Source: Streptomyces sp. NBC_00691
GTDB taxonomy: Bacteria; Actinomycetota; Actinomycetes; Streptomycetales; Streptomycetaceae
DNA: 64,000 nucleotides
Assembly (NCBI RefSeq): GCF_036226665.1
Contig: NZ_CP109007.1
Location: forward strand, 6,324,001 to 6,388,000
Reading direction: 5' to 3'
Position numbers and translations under genes: made by a program. Below the pieces are notes generated by a model, which saw only the letters and a list, made by a program, of their open reading frames with translations, was not told where the DNA came from and made no database searches. Below, piece after piece: positions 35,533-43,744 of this stretch. Position 1 is the first letter of the stretch; each line of letters opens with the position of its first letter.

Positions 35533-36470
35533 TGAAGACGACCGACACTGCCACCCCCGGCGTCGAGACCCCCGGCCCCTCGGGCGGCTCGGGGCCCGTG
35601 GTCACCAAGACGGTGCCGCCCGCGCCCCGCAAGGAGTCCAAGAGCGAGGGCTCGGTCCTCAACGTCTTCTCGCACGGCGTCCTGATCATCTGGGCGATCA
35701 TGGTCGTCATGCCGCTGCTCTGGGCGGTCATGACCTCGTTCAAGACCGACCGGGCGATCTTCACCTCCCCGTGGTCGCTGCCGGACAGCCTCCACTTCGA
35801 GAACTGGTCGCGCGCCTGGTCCCAGGCGCACATGAGCGACTACTTCATGAACACGATCGTGGTCGTCGGCGGCTCGCTCATCGGCACTCTGCTCCTCGGC
35901 TCGATGGCGGCGTACGTGCTGGCCCGCTTCGACTTCCCCGGGAACCGCTTCATCTACTTCCTCTTCATCGGAGGAATGAGCTTCCCGATCATCCTCGCGC
36001 TCGTGCCGCTCTTCTACGTGATGCAGAACATGGCCCTGCTCAACACCCCGCACGGCCTGATCCTGGTCTACATCGCGTACTCGCTGCCCTTCACCGTCTT
36101 CTTCCTGACGGCCTTCTTCCGCACCCTGCCCACCTCGGTGGCGGAAGCGGCCTTCGTGGACGGCGCCTCGCACACCAGGACCTTCTTCCAGGTCATGCTG
36201 CCGATGGCCAAGCCGGGTCTCATCAGCGTCGGCATCTTCAACTTCCTCGGACAGTGGAACCAGTACCTGCTGCCCACGGTGCTCAACACCGAGCAGGACG
36301 AGAAGGTGCTCTCCCAGGGCCTGGTCCAGCTCGCCACGAGCCAGGGCTACAAGGGCGACTGGTCAGGCCTTTTCGCCGGTCTGGTGATGGCGATGCTCCC
36401 GGTGCTCGCCGCGTACATCATCTTCCAACGACAGGTGGTGGCCGGTCTGACCGCCGGTGCCGTGAAGTAA
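35532..36470 (+). CDS. ngcG: Sugar ABC transporter permease (NgcG)
   Basis: This 312-residue MalG-type permease is the partner of NgcF. It has an N-terminal disordered segment of about 45 residues followed by six helices, the first being GVLIIWAIMVVMPLLWAVM. An EAA loop reads EAAFVDGASHTRTFFQVMLP. The start ATG shares one base with the ngcF stop. A strong terminator follows 17 bases after its stop, so the ngcEFG unit ends here and the ROK regulator has its own promoter. Confidence 0.9.
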   Translation: MKTTDTATPGVETPGPSGGSGPVVTKTVPPAPRKESKSEGSVLNVFSHGVLIIWAIMVVMPLLWAVMTSFKTDRAIFTSPWSLPDSLHFENWSRAWSQAHMSDYFMNTIVVVGGSLIGTLLLGSMAAYVLARFDFPGNRFIYFLFIGGMSFPIILALVPLFYVMQNMALLNTPHGLILVYIAYSLPFTVFFLTAFFRTLPTSVAEAAFVDGASHTRTFFQVMLPMAKPGLISVGIFNFLGQWNQYLLPTVLNTEQDEKVLSQGLVQLATSQGYKGDWSGLFAGLVMAMLPVLAAYIIFQRQVVAGLTAGAVK

Positions 36471-36487
36471 CCCGTTCCCGCTGCCTC

Positions 36488-36521
36488 CAGGGCCCCCGGC
36501 GCACCCGCGCCGGGGGCCCTG
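36488..36521 (+). terminator. Terminator of the ngcEFG operon
   Basis: A perfect 15-bp stem (36488-36502, CAGGGCCCCCGGCGC, with 36507-36521) has a 4-base ACCC loop. Confidence 0.9.
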
Positions 36522-36613
36522 CGCGTCGTGTGACACAGACCCTCCCCCACTCAAGGTCTTGACGGGGAGCAAGCCGAAAGCGTCCCCTTAGAGTTCACAT
36601 GTTGGAGAAAACG

Positions 36614-37843
36614 GTGGGAGTGAGTGAGTCGATGGAGACTCCGGGATCGCAGACGTCTCTGCACAGGGCCAATCTCGAACGGGTCGTCCGGGCGGTGCGC
36701 ATGGCCGGCTCGCTCACCCAGGCGGAGATCGCCCGCGCGACGGGACTGTCCGCCGCGACGGTCTCCAACATCGTCCGGGAGCTGAAGGACGGCGGCACCG
36801 TCGACGTCACGCCCACCTCGGCGGGCGGCCGCCGGGCCCGCAGCGTCTCGCTCTCCGGTGACGCCGGCATCGTGATCGGCGTGGACTTCGGCCACACCCA
36901 CCTCCGGGTCGCCGTCGGCAACCTGGCCCACCAGGTGCTCGCCGAGGAGGCGGAGCCGCTCGACGTGGACGCCTCCGCCGCCGAGGGCTTCGACCGGGCG
37001 GAGCAGCTGGTCAAACGGCTGATCCTGGCCACCGGGATCGGCCCGGACAAGGTGATCGGGGTCGGGCTCGGCGTGCCGGGCCCCATCGACGTCTCCTCCG
37101 GGACCCTCGGGTCGACCTCGATCCTGCCGGGCTGGAGCGGGATCAACCCCGCCGACGAGCTCTCCGGCCGCCTCGGCGTCCCCGTGCACGTCGACAACGA
37201 CGCCAATCTCGGCGCGCTCGGTGAACTGGTCTGGGGCAGCGGGCGGGGCGTCAAGGACCTGGCGTACATCAAGGTGGCGAGCGGCGTCGGCGCCGGCCTC
37301 GTCATCGACGGGCGGGTCTACCGGGGCCCCGGCGGCACCGCGGGCGAGATCGGGCACATCACGCTCGACGAGTCGGGGCCTGTCTGCCGCTGCGGCAACC
37401 GCGGCTGCCTGGAGACCTTCACGGCCGCCCGGTACGTGCTGCCGCTGCTCCAGCCCAGTCACGGCCCCGATCTGACCATGGAACGGGTCGTCCAGCTGGC
37501 CCGCGAGGGCGACCCGGGCTGCCGCCGGGTCATCGCCGACGTCGGGCGGCACATCGGCAGCGGCATCGCCAACCTCTGCAATCTTCTGAACCCGAGCCGG
37601 GTGGTGCTCGGCGGCGACCTCGCGGAGGCCGGGGAGCTGGTCCTGGCGCCCATCAGGGACTCCGTCTCGCGGTACGCGATCCCCAGTGCCGCCCGGCAGC
37701 TCTCGCTGGCCCAGGGGGCCCTGGGGGGCCGCGCGGAGGTGCTCGGCGCGCTGGCCCTCGTACTGAGCGAAATGGGCGATTCGACCCTGTTGGAGAGTGC
37801 CCTGCCGACGGCTGCTCCGGTCTCACGCCTTGCGTTCACTTAG
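36614..37843 (+). CDS. rok7B7: ROK-family transcriptional regulator (Rok7B7-type)
   Basis: This 409-residue regulator has a winged HTH (LTQAEIARATGLSAATVSNI) joined to a sugar-kinase-like ROK domain: GVDFGHTHLRVAVG for phosphate binding, GVGLGVPGPID, and the zinc motif CRCGNRGCLETF. In S. coelicolor the ROK protein at this position (Rok7B7) controls the adjacent xylFGH genes and global carbon control and antibiotic output. GTG 36614 is preferred because GGAG lies six bases upstream; ATG 36599 gives five more residues but has no ribosome site. It stands between two sugar importers, so both are plausible targets. Confidence 0.9.
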   Translation: MGVSESMETPGSQTSLHRANLERVVRAVRMAGSLTQAEIARATGLSAATVSNIVRELKDGGTVDVTPTSAGGRRARSVSLSGDAGIVIGVDFGHTHLRVAVGNLAHQVLAEEAEPLDVDASAAEGFDRAEQLVKRLILATGIGPDKVIGVGLGVPGPIDVSSGTLGSTSILPGWSGINPADELSGRLGVPVHVDNDANLGALGELVWGSGRGVKDLAYIKVASGVGAGLVIDGRVYRGPGGTAGEIGHITLDESGPVCRCGNRGCLETFTAARYVLPLLQPSHGPDLTMERVVQLAREGDPGCRRVIADVGRHIGSGIANLCNLLNPSRVVLGGDLAEAGELVLAPIRDSVSRYAIPSAARQLSLAQGALGGRAEVLGALALVLSEMGDSTLLESALPTAAPVSRLAFT

Positions 37844-37869
37844 ATAACGAACACCACCGTTGTCATCTC

Positions 37870-37890
37870 GTTAAGAATTTACTTCTTGAC
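37870..37890 (+). promoter_or_regulatory. Inverted repeat upstream of xylF, candidate ROK operator
   Basis: GTTAAGAA (37870-37877) and TTCTTGAC (37883-37890) form an inverted repeat with one mismatch and a 5-base spacer; the right arm contains a -35-like TTGACG. It lies 76-96 bases before the xylF start. The binding protein is inferred from the adjacent ROK gene. Confidence 0.45.
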
Positions 37891-37965
37891 GGCAACCTTG
37901 CGGCCGAGTTGACTTCGGGACACCTCGGCCGCAACGTCGCGGCCTCGTCAGGGAGGCAACCCCAA

Positions 37966-39030
37966 ATGAACGCAGTGACGCGTCGCGCCGTCATAGCCAC
38001 GGCCGCGGTCTCGATGGCCCTCTCGCTCGCCGCCTGTGGCCAGGCCGGCGGCGACGACAGCGGTGACAAGGGCAGCTCGACCAAGATCGGTCTGCTCCTT
38101 CCCGAGAACAAGACCTCGCGCTACGAGGCTCTCGACAAGCCCCAGTTCGAGAAGGCCGTCAAGGCCGCGTGCGGCGACTGCGAGGTCGTGTACAACAACG
38201 CGGTCTCCGACGTCGTGAAGCAGAAGCAGCAGTTCGACCAGCTGATCGCCGACGGCATCAAGGTCATCGCGCTCGACCCGGTCGACGCCACCAAGGCCGA
38301 GGGCTGGATCACCGAGGCCAAGGCCAAGGGCGTCAAGGTCGTCGCGTACGACCGTGCCGTCAAGGGCGCCGACGCCTACGTCAGCCACGACAACAACAAG
38401 GTCGGCGAGCTCCAGGGCCAGGCGCTCCTCGCCGCCCTCGGCGGCAAGGCCGCCTCCGCCAACGTCGTGATGATCAACGGCGACGAGAAGGACCCGAACG
38501 CCGGTCTCTTCAAGAAGGGCGCCCACACCGCCCTCGACGGCAAGGTCGGCAAGATCGCCTACGAGGCCTCCGGCGAGTGGGACCCGAAGATCGCCGGCGA
38601 GAAGATGTCCGCCGCGATCTCCTCGGTCGGCAAGGACAAGATCGGCGCGGTCTACTCGGCCAACGACGGCATGGCCGGCGGCGTCATCACCTCCCTCGAG
38701 AACGCCGGCATCAAGGGCATCCCGGTGGGCGGCCAGGACGCCGAGGTCGCGGGCATCCAGCGCATCATCGCCGGTTCGCAGACCTTCACCATCTACAAGT
38801 CGCCGCTGCAGCTGGCCCCCGAGGCCGCCAAGTTCGCGGTGAACCTGCTCCAAGGCAAGGAGCTCGGCGCCCAGGGCGCGACCGACGGCGTGCCGTCGAC
38901 GCTGTTCCCGCCGGTCGTCGTCGACAAGACCAACATCCAGACCACGGTGATCCAGGACGGCATCTACAAGGCCGCCGACCTCTGCACCTCGGACCTGGCC
39001 GCCAAGTGCACGGAACTGGGCGTCAAGTAA
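37966..39030 (+). CDS. xylF: Pentose-type ABC transporter substrate-binding lipoprotein
   Basis: This 354-residue periplasmic-binding-protein type 1 lipoprotein has a signal peptide with lipobox LAAC (Cys24). Ribose/xylose-binding family features include KIGLLLPENKTSRYEALDKPQFEKAV and the hinge region SANDGMAGGVITSLENAGI. ATG 37966 has GGGAGG nine bases upstream, which rejects the longer frame from 37909. It is followed by an ATPase and a permease gene in the same direction. The xylose assignment follows the known linkage of Rok7B7 with xylFGH; other pentoses are possible. Confidence 0.9.
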   Translation: MNAVTRRAVIATAAVSMALSLAACGQAGGDDSGDKGSSTKIGLLLPENKTSRYEALDKPQFEKAVKAACGDCEVVYNNAVSDVVKQKQQFDQLIADGIKVIALDPVDATKAEGWITEAKAKGVKVVAYDRAVKGADAYVSHDNNKVGELQGQALLAALGGKAASANVVMINGDEKDPNAGLFKKGAHTALDGKVGKIAYEASGEWDPKIAGEKMSAAISSVGKDKIGAVYSANDGMAGGVITSLENAGIKGIPVGGQDAEVAGIQRIIAGSQTFTIYKSPLQLAPEAAKFAVNLLQGKELGAQGATDGVPSTLFPPVVVDKTNIQTTVIQDGIYKAADLCTSDLAAKCTELGVK

Positions 39031-39347
39031 CCCCTGAGCCGAGCCCGCCGGGCCCCTTGAGAGCCCGGCGTCACGGATCACGACACCGGCCCGCGTACAG
39101 AGGCTGAAGCCCCGGAGACGGGGCGAGAGCCCCGCCGAGGGTGGCACCCCCGCCAAAGGGTGAGACCCCCGGCCGAACGCCCGGCGCCCGTCGACACGAT
39201 CCGTCCCCCTGCCCGTCCGGCCCCCGGCCGACCCAGACCCCGCTGTCGGTCCGGGGGCCGGACGAGCTCAGCCCCCCCCTCGAACTTTGGCGCTGCACCG
39301 GCGGCGCGACATGCCGCCGCCCGCGGGCGGCGAAGGAGTTGGTTCAC
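39031..39347 (+). other. 317-bp xylF-xylG spacer with several small hairpins
   Basis: No gene is seen. Hairpins occur at 39046-39070 (CGCCGGGC/GCCCGGCG), 39119-39134 (CGGGGC-GAGA-GCCCCG, a GNRA-type loop), 39139-39149 and 39158-39168. They probably attenuate or stabilise mRNA so the binding protein is made in excess. The xylG ribosome site AAGGAG is at 39333-39338. Confidence 0.6.
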
Positions 39348-40133
39348 GTGTCCCAGACGCAGGCGCCCGTGCTGGCGTTGCGCGGGATCTTCAAGCGGTT
39401 CGGAGCGGTTCAGGTCCTCTCCGGTGTCGATCTCGAAGTCCACGCAGGAGAGGTCGTCGCGCTCGTCGGCGACAACGGAGCGGGTAAGTCCACCCTGGTC
39501 AAGACCATCGCCGGTGTGCACCCGATCGACGAGGGCGTCATCGAGTGGGAGGGCGAGCAGGTCGAGATCCAGCGCCCGCACGACTCCCAGAACCTCGGCG
39601 TCGCGACCGTCTACCAGGACCTCGCGCTCTGCGACAACCTCGACGTCGTCGCCAACCTGTTCCTCGGCCGCGAGATCAAGAAGGGCGGCGTCCTCGACGA
39701 GGTCGCCATGGAGAAGAGGGCCAAGGACCTGCTCTCCACGCTCTCGATCCGCATCCCCAGCGTCCGCATCCCCGTCGCCGCGCTCTCCGGCGGTCAGCGC
39801 CAGGTCGTCGCCATCGCGCGCGCCCTGGTCGGCGACCCCAAGATCGTGATCCTCGACGAGCCGACCGCCGCCCTCGGCGTCGAGCAGACCGCCCAGGTCC
39901 TCGACCTGGTCGAGCGGCTGCGCGAGCAGGGCCTGGGCGTCATCCTCATCAGCCACAACATGGCCGATGTGAAGGCCGTCGCCGACACCGTCGCCGTGCT
40001 CCGCCTCGGCCGCAACAACGGCACCTTCCCGGTCGCCACCACCACGCACGAAGAGATCATCGCCGCGATCACCGGTGCCACGGACAACGCCGTGACCCGC
40101 CGTCAGGCCCGCAACGCGGAGGTAGCGAAGTGA
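39348..40133 (+). CDS. xylG: Sugar ABC transporter ATP-binding protein
   Basis: This 261-residue protein has a single ATPase domain rather than the doubled RbsA type. Walker A GDNGAGKST is at residues 41-49, the signature LSGGQRQVV at 146, and Walker B ILDEPTAA with Asp170-Glu171. It energises the XylH permease. GTG 39348 is set by AAGGAG nine bases upstream. Its stop overlaps the xylH start as GTGA. Confidence 0.93.
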   Translation: MSQTQAPVLALRGIFKRFGAVQVLSGVDLEVHAGEVVALVGDNGAGKSTLVKTIAGVHPIDEGVIEWEGEQVEIQRPHDSQNLGVATVYQDLALCDNLDVVANLFLGREIKKGGVLDEVAMEKRAKDLLSTLSIRIPSVRIPVAALSGGQRQVVAIARALVGDPKIVILDEPTAALGVEQTAQVLDLVERLREQGLGVILISHNMADVKAVADTVAVLRLGRNNGTFPVATTTHEEIIAAITGATDNAVTRRQARNAEVAK

Positions 40134-41449
40134 GCAACACCCCTCCCACCGCGAGCGAAGAGGCAGCGGTGCCCGAGCCCCGTACCCCCGACGAGACGAC
40201 CCCGGTCAGCGAGGTCCCGGCCGCCGCCGCGATACCCGCCGTCGACCCCCGCCTCCTCGTGCGCGAGCAGGGCTTCAAGGGTTACGTCGAGGAGTTCAAG
40301 CGCAAGATCCGCTCCGGCGAGATCGGCTCGCTGCCCGTCGTCGTCGGCCTGATCGTCATCGGCATCGTCTTCCAGGCGCTCACCGGCAACTTCATCACCT
40401 CGTACAACCTCGACCAGATCACGCTGTACGCGGTCGGCCCCGGCATCATGGCCGTCGGCATCGTCTTCGTGCTGCTGCTCGGCGAGATCGACCTCGCCGT
40501 CGGCTCCGTGGCGGGTCTGGCCGGCTCGGTCTGGGGCGTCCTCGGCACCGACATGCCGGACGGCCTCGCGATCCTCCTCGGCATCCTCTCGGGCACCCTC
40601 CTCGGCGCCTTCCACGGTCTGGTCTTCGCCAAGATCGGCGTGCCCGCCTTCGTCGTCACCCTCGCCGGCTTCCTCGGCTGGGCCGGCCTCCAGACCTGGG
40701 TGATGGGGGACAAGTCCACGATCCCCACCCCCATCGGCAGCTTCGTCGCCGACCTCACCAAGTACTACTTCTCCGACGTCGCCGCCGCCTACGGCCTCGC
40801 CGTGGCCGTCGTCGCCGCGTTCTACCTCGCCCAGCTGCGCGACTCCCGCCGCCGCAAGTCCGCCGAGCTGCCGCACCGCCCGCAGAGCGAGATCATCCTG
40901 CGCACCGCCGTCCTCGCGGTCCTGGTCCTCGTCGCCGCGTACGGCTTCAACCAGGAGCAGGGCCTGCCGCTCTCCCTGGTGATCTTCCTGGTCATCCTGC
41001 TCGTCACCGACTTCGTGCTGCGCCGCACCACGTACGGCCGCCAGGTCTTCGCCGTCGGCGGTGGCATCGAGGCCGCCCGCCGCGCCGGTATCAACGTCTC
41101 GTGGATCCGGATCTCGGTGTTCATGATCTCCGGCACGATGGGCGCGATCGGCGGTCTGTTCCTCGCCTCCGCGACCGGCGGCGCCGACCGCTCCCTCGGT
41201 GGCGGCAACCAGCTGATGATGTGCATCGCCGCCGCGGTCATCGGCGGTACGTCCCTGTTCGGCGGACGCGGCAAGGTCTGGTCGGCGCTCCTCGGCATCC
41301 TGGTCATCCAGTCGATCGTCCAGGGCCTCAACCAGATGAACCTGTCCTCGAACGCGATCCAGTACATGATCACCGGAGCGGTCCTGCTCATCGCCGTGAT
41401 CATCGACTCGGTCTCCCGCAAGACGCAGAAGACGGCGGGACGCGCCTAG
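40130..41449 (+). CDS. xylH: Sugar ABC transporter permease
   Basis: This 439-residue XylH/RbsC-family permease has an unusual hydrophilic N-terminal segment of about 60 residues and about ten helices. The family motif GEIDLAVGSVAGLAGS is near residue 118, and the later YGRQVFAVGGGIEAARRAGINV and LLGILVIQSIVQGLNQM segments are typical. It begins at GTG 40130 within a GTGA overlap with xylG. A terminator-like hairpin follows. Confidence 0.92.
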   Translation: MSNTPPTASEEAAVPEPRTPDETTPVSEVPAAAAIPAVDPRLLVREQGFKGYVEEFKRKIRSGEIGSLPVVVGLIVIGIVFQALTGNFITSYNLDQITLYAVGPGIMAVGIVFVLLLGEIDLAVGSVAGLAGSVWGVLGTDMPDGLAILLGILSGTLLGAFHGLVFAKIGVPAFVVTLAGFLGWAGLQTWVMGDKSTIPTPIGSFVADLTKYYFSDVAAAYGLAVAVVAAFYLAQLRDSRRRKSAELPHRPQSEIILRTAVLAVLVLVAAYGFNQEQGLPLSLVIFLVILLVTDFVLRRTTYGRQVFAVGGGIEAARRAGINVSWIRISVFMISGTMGAIGGLFLASATGGADRSLGGGNQLMMCIAAAVIGGTSLFGGRGKVWSALLGILVIQSIVQGLNQMNLSSNAIQYMITGAVLLIAVIIDSVSRKTQKTAGRA

Positions 41450-41484
41450 GGACCCCGTCCCGCGCGCGTAACGCTCGCCACACC

Positions 41485-41512
41485 GCCCGGCGCCGTGAAA
41501 CCGGCGCCGGGC
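41485..41512 (+). terminator. Terminator of the xylFGH operon
   Basis: GCCCGGCGCC (41485-41494) pairs with GGCGCCGGGC (41503-41512) around GTGAAACC. A second hairpin GCACTGCT...AGCAGTGC follows directly. Confidence 0.8.
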
Positions 41513-41550
41513 ACTGCTGCGTCCGGAGCAGTGCCCCGACCGGCGGGGAA

Positions 41551-41588
41551 GCCGTACACATCAGCGCTCAGAGCCGTACAGATCAGCG
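41551..41588 (+). repeat. Direct repeat upstream of dxs
   Basis: GCCGTACACATCAGCG (41551-41566) and GCCGTACAGATCAGCG (41573-41588) are direct repeats with a 22-base period (two helical turns), about 120-150 bases before the dxs start. They are a possible regulator site; no factor is known to me. Confidence 0.5.
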
Positions 41589-41704
41589 ACATGTAGGCCG
41601 TGAGGGTGACGCGTCACCCCCCGGCCCGATGCCCACGATCCAAGACGGAACATTAGACTCGACAAATCGGCAAGCTCGACCAGCTCAAACGCAAGGAGGC
41701 ACGG

Positions 41705-43624
41705 GTGGCTCTGCTGACCCGTATCAGGGGACCGCGAGATCTGGACCGGCTCTCCCCGGAACAGCTGGACCAGCTGGCCGACGAGATCAGGACGTTCCTC
41801 GTGGACGCCGTCTCCAAGACCGGCGGGCACCTCGGGCCCAACCTCGGCGTGGTCGAGCTGACCATCGCCCTGCACCGCGTGTTCGACTCCCCGAAGGACA
41901 AGGTCCTCTGGGACACCGGCCACCAGAGCTATGTCCACAAGCTGCTCACGGGCCGCCAGGACTTCTCGAAGCTCAAGATGAAGGGCGGCCTCTCCGGCTA
42001 CCCCTCGCAGGCCGAGTCCGAGCACGACGTCATCGAGAACTCGCACGCCTCCACGGTCCTCGGCTGGGCCGACGGCCTCGCCAAGGCCAACGAGGTCCTC
42101 GAGAAGGACGACCACGTCGTCGCCGTCATCGGCGACGGAGCCCTCACGGGCGGCATGGCCTGGGAGGCGCTGAACAACATCGCCGCCGCCAAGGACCGCC
42201 CGCTCGTCATCGTCGTCAACGACAACGAGCGCTCCTACGCGCCCACCATCGGCGGCCTCGCCAACCACCTGGCCACCCTGCGCACCACCGACGGCTACGA
42301 GCGCTTCCTCGCCCGCGGCAAGGACATCCTGGAGCGCACCCCCGTCGTCGGGAAGCCGCTCTACGAGACCCTGCACGGCGCCAAGAAGGGCCTCAAGGAC
42401 TTCATCGCCCCGCAGGGCATGTTCGAGGACCTCGGCCTCAAGTACGTCGGCCCCATCGACGGCCACGACATCGAGGCCCTGGAGTCCGCCCTGACGCGCG
42501 CCAAGCGCTTCGGCGGCCCCGTGATCGTCCACTGCCTCACCGAGAAGGGCCGCGGCTACCAGCCGGCCCTCCAGGACGAGGCCGACCGCTTCCACGCCGT
42601 CGGCAAGATCCACCCCGACACCGGCCTGCCCATCGCCTCCTCCGGCGCCGACTGGACCTCGGTCTTCGGCGAGGAGATGGTGAAGCTCGGCAAGGAGCGC
42701 GCGGACATCGTCGCCATCACGGCGGCCATGCTCCAGCCCGTCGGTCTCGACAAGTTCGCCAAGGCCTTCCCCGAGCGGGTCTTCGACGTCGGCATCGCCG
42801 AGCAGCACGCCGCGGTCTCCGCCGCCGGCCTCGCCACCGGCGGTCTGCACCCGGTCTTCGCGGTCTACGCGACCTTCCTCAACCGCGCCTTCGACCAGGT
42901 CCTGATGGACGTGGCCCTGCACAAGTGCGGCGTCACCTTCGTCCTCGACCGGGCCGGCGTCACCGGCACCGACGGCGCCTCCCACAACGGCATGTGGGAC
43001 ATGTCGATCCTCCAGGTCGTCCCCGGCCTGCGGCTCGCCGCCCCGCGCGACGCCGACCAGGTCCGCGCCCAGCTGCGCGAGGCCGTCGAGGTCACCGACG
43101 CCCCCACCGTGGTCCGCTTCTCCAAGGGCGCCGTCGGCCCCGCCGTCCCCGCTCTGCGGCGCGTCGGCGGCATGGACGTGCTCCGCGAGCCCGGCTCGGA
43201 CCGCCCGGACGTCCTCCTGGTCTCCGTCGGGGCGCTCGCCCCGATGTGCCTGGAGATCGCCGACCTGCTCGACCGGCACGGCATCTCCACCACGGTCGTC
43301 GACCCCCGATGGGTCAAGCCCGTCGACGAGGCCCTCGCCCCGCTGGCGGAGCGGCACCGGGTCGTCGTCACCGTCGAGGACAACAGCCGCGTCGGCGGCG
43401 TCGGCTCGGCCGTCGCCCAGGCGCTCCGCGACGCCGGGGTGGACGTGCCGCTGCGTGACTTCGGCATCCCGCCGCGCTTCCTGGACCACGCCTCCCGCGG
43501 CGAGGTCATGGCCGAGATCGGTCTGACCGCTCCGGACATCGCCCGGCAGGTCACCGGTCTGGTCTCGCGTCTCGACGGCAGGTTCGAGAGCAGCGCGCAG
43601 GCCGTGGAGCCCGCCCGCGACTGA
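41705..43624 (+). CDS. dxs: 1-deoxy-D-xylulose-5-phosphate synthase
   Basis: It condenses pyruvate and glyceraldehyde 3-phosphate with thiamine diphosphate, the entry step of the MEP isoprenoid pathway. At 639 residues it has normal length. GHLGPNLGVVELTIALHRVF is at the N-terminus, and the ThDP/Mg motif begins GDGALTGG at residue 143 with VVNDNE. The pyrimidine-binding middle domain and the C-terminal VTVEDNSRVGGVGSAV follow. GTG 41705 is preceded by AAGGAGG at 41693-41699. It is monocistronic, with a terminator right after it. Confidence 0.97.
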   Translation: MALLTRIRGPRDLDRLSPEQLDQLADEIRTFLVDAVSKTGGHLGPNLGVVELTIALHRVFDSPKDKVLWDTGHQSYVHKLLTGRQDFSKLKMKGGLSGYPSQAESEHDVIENSHASTVLGWADGLAKANEVLEKDDHVVAVIGDGALTGGMAWEALNNIAAAKDRPLVIVVNDNERSYAPTIGGLANHLATLRTTDGYERFLARGKDILERTPVVGKPLYETLHGAKKGLKDFIAPQGMFEDLGLKYVGPIDGHDIEALESALTRAKRFGGPVIVHCLTEKGRGYQPALQDEADRFHAVGKIHPDTGLPIASSGADWTSVFGEEMVKLGKERADIVAITAAMLQPVGLDKFAKAFPERVFDVGIAEQHAAVSAAGLATGGLHPVFAVYATFLNRAFDQVLMDVALHKCGVTFVLDRAGVTGTDGASHNGMWDMSILQVVPGLRLAAPRDADQVRAQLREAVEVTDAPTVVRFSKGAVGPAVPALRRVGGMDVLREPGSDRPDVLLVSVGALAPMCLEIADLLDRHGISTTVVDPRWVKPVDEALAPLAERHRVVVTVEDNSRVGGVGSAVAQALRDAGVDVPLRDFGIPPRFLDHASRGEVMAEIGLTAPDIARQVTGLVSRLDGRFESSAQAVEPARD

Positions 43625-43650
43625 CGGTCACCGTCACCCCGTGTCACCCC

Positions 43651-43694
43651 AGGGCCGATCGGCTCACTCTTCGGAGTGCCGATCGGCCCTTTCG
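43651..43694 (+). terminator. Terminator after dxs
   Basis: A 13-bp stem (43651-43663 with 43678-43690, AGGGCCGATCGGC) carries an inner ACTC-TTCG-GAGT stem with a UUCG tetraloop and ends in TTT. Confidence 0.9.
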
Positions 43695-43744
43695 CGTGCA
43701 TTCTGGCCACAGGACGGCAGCTCCATGGCAGGGAGGTACGACGA

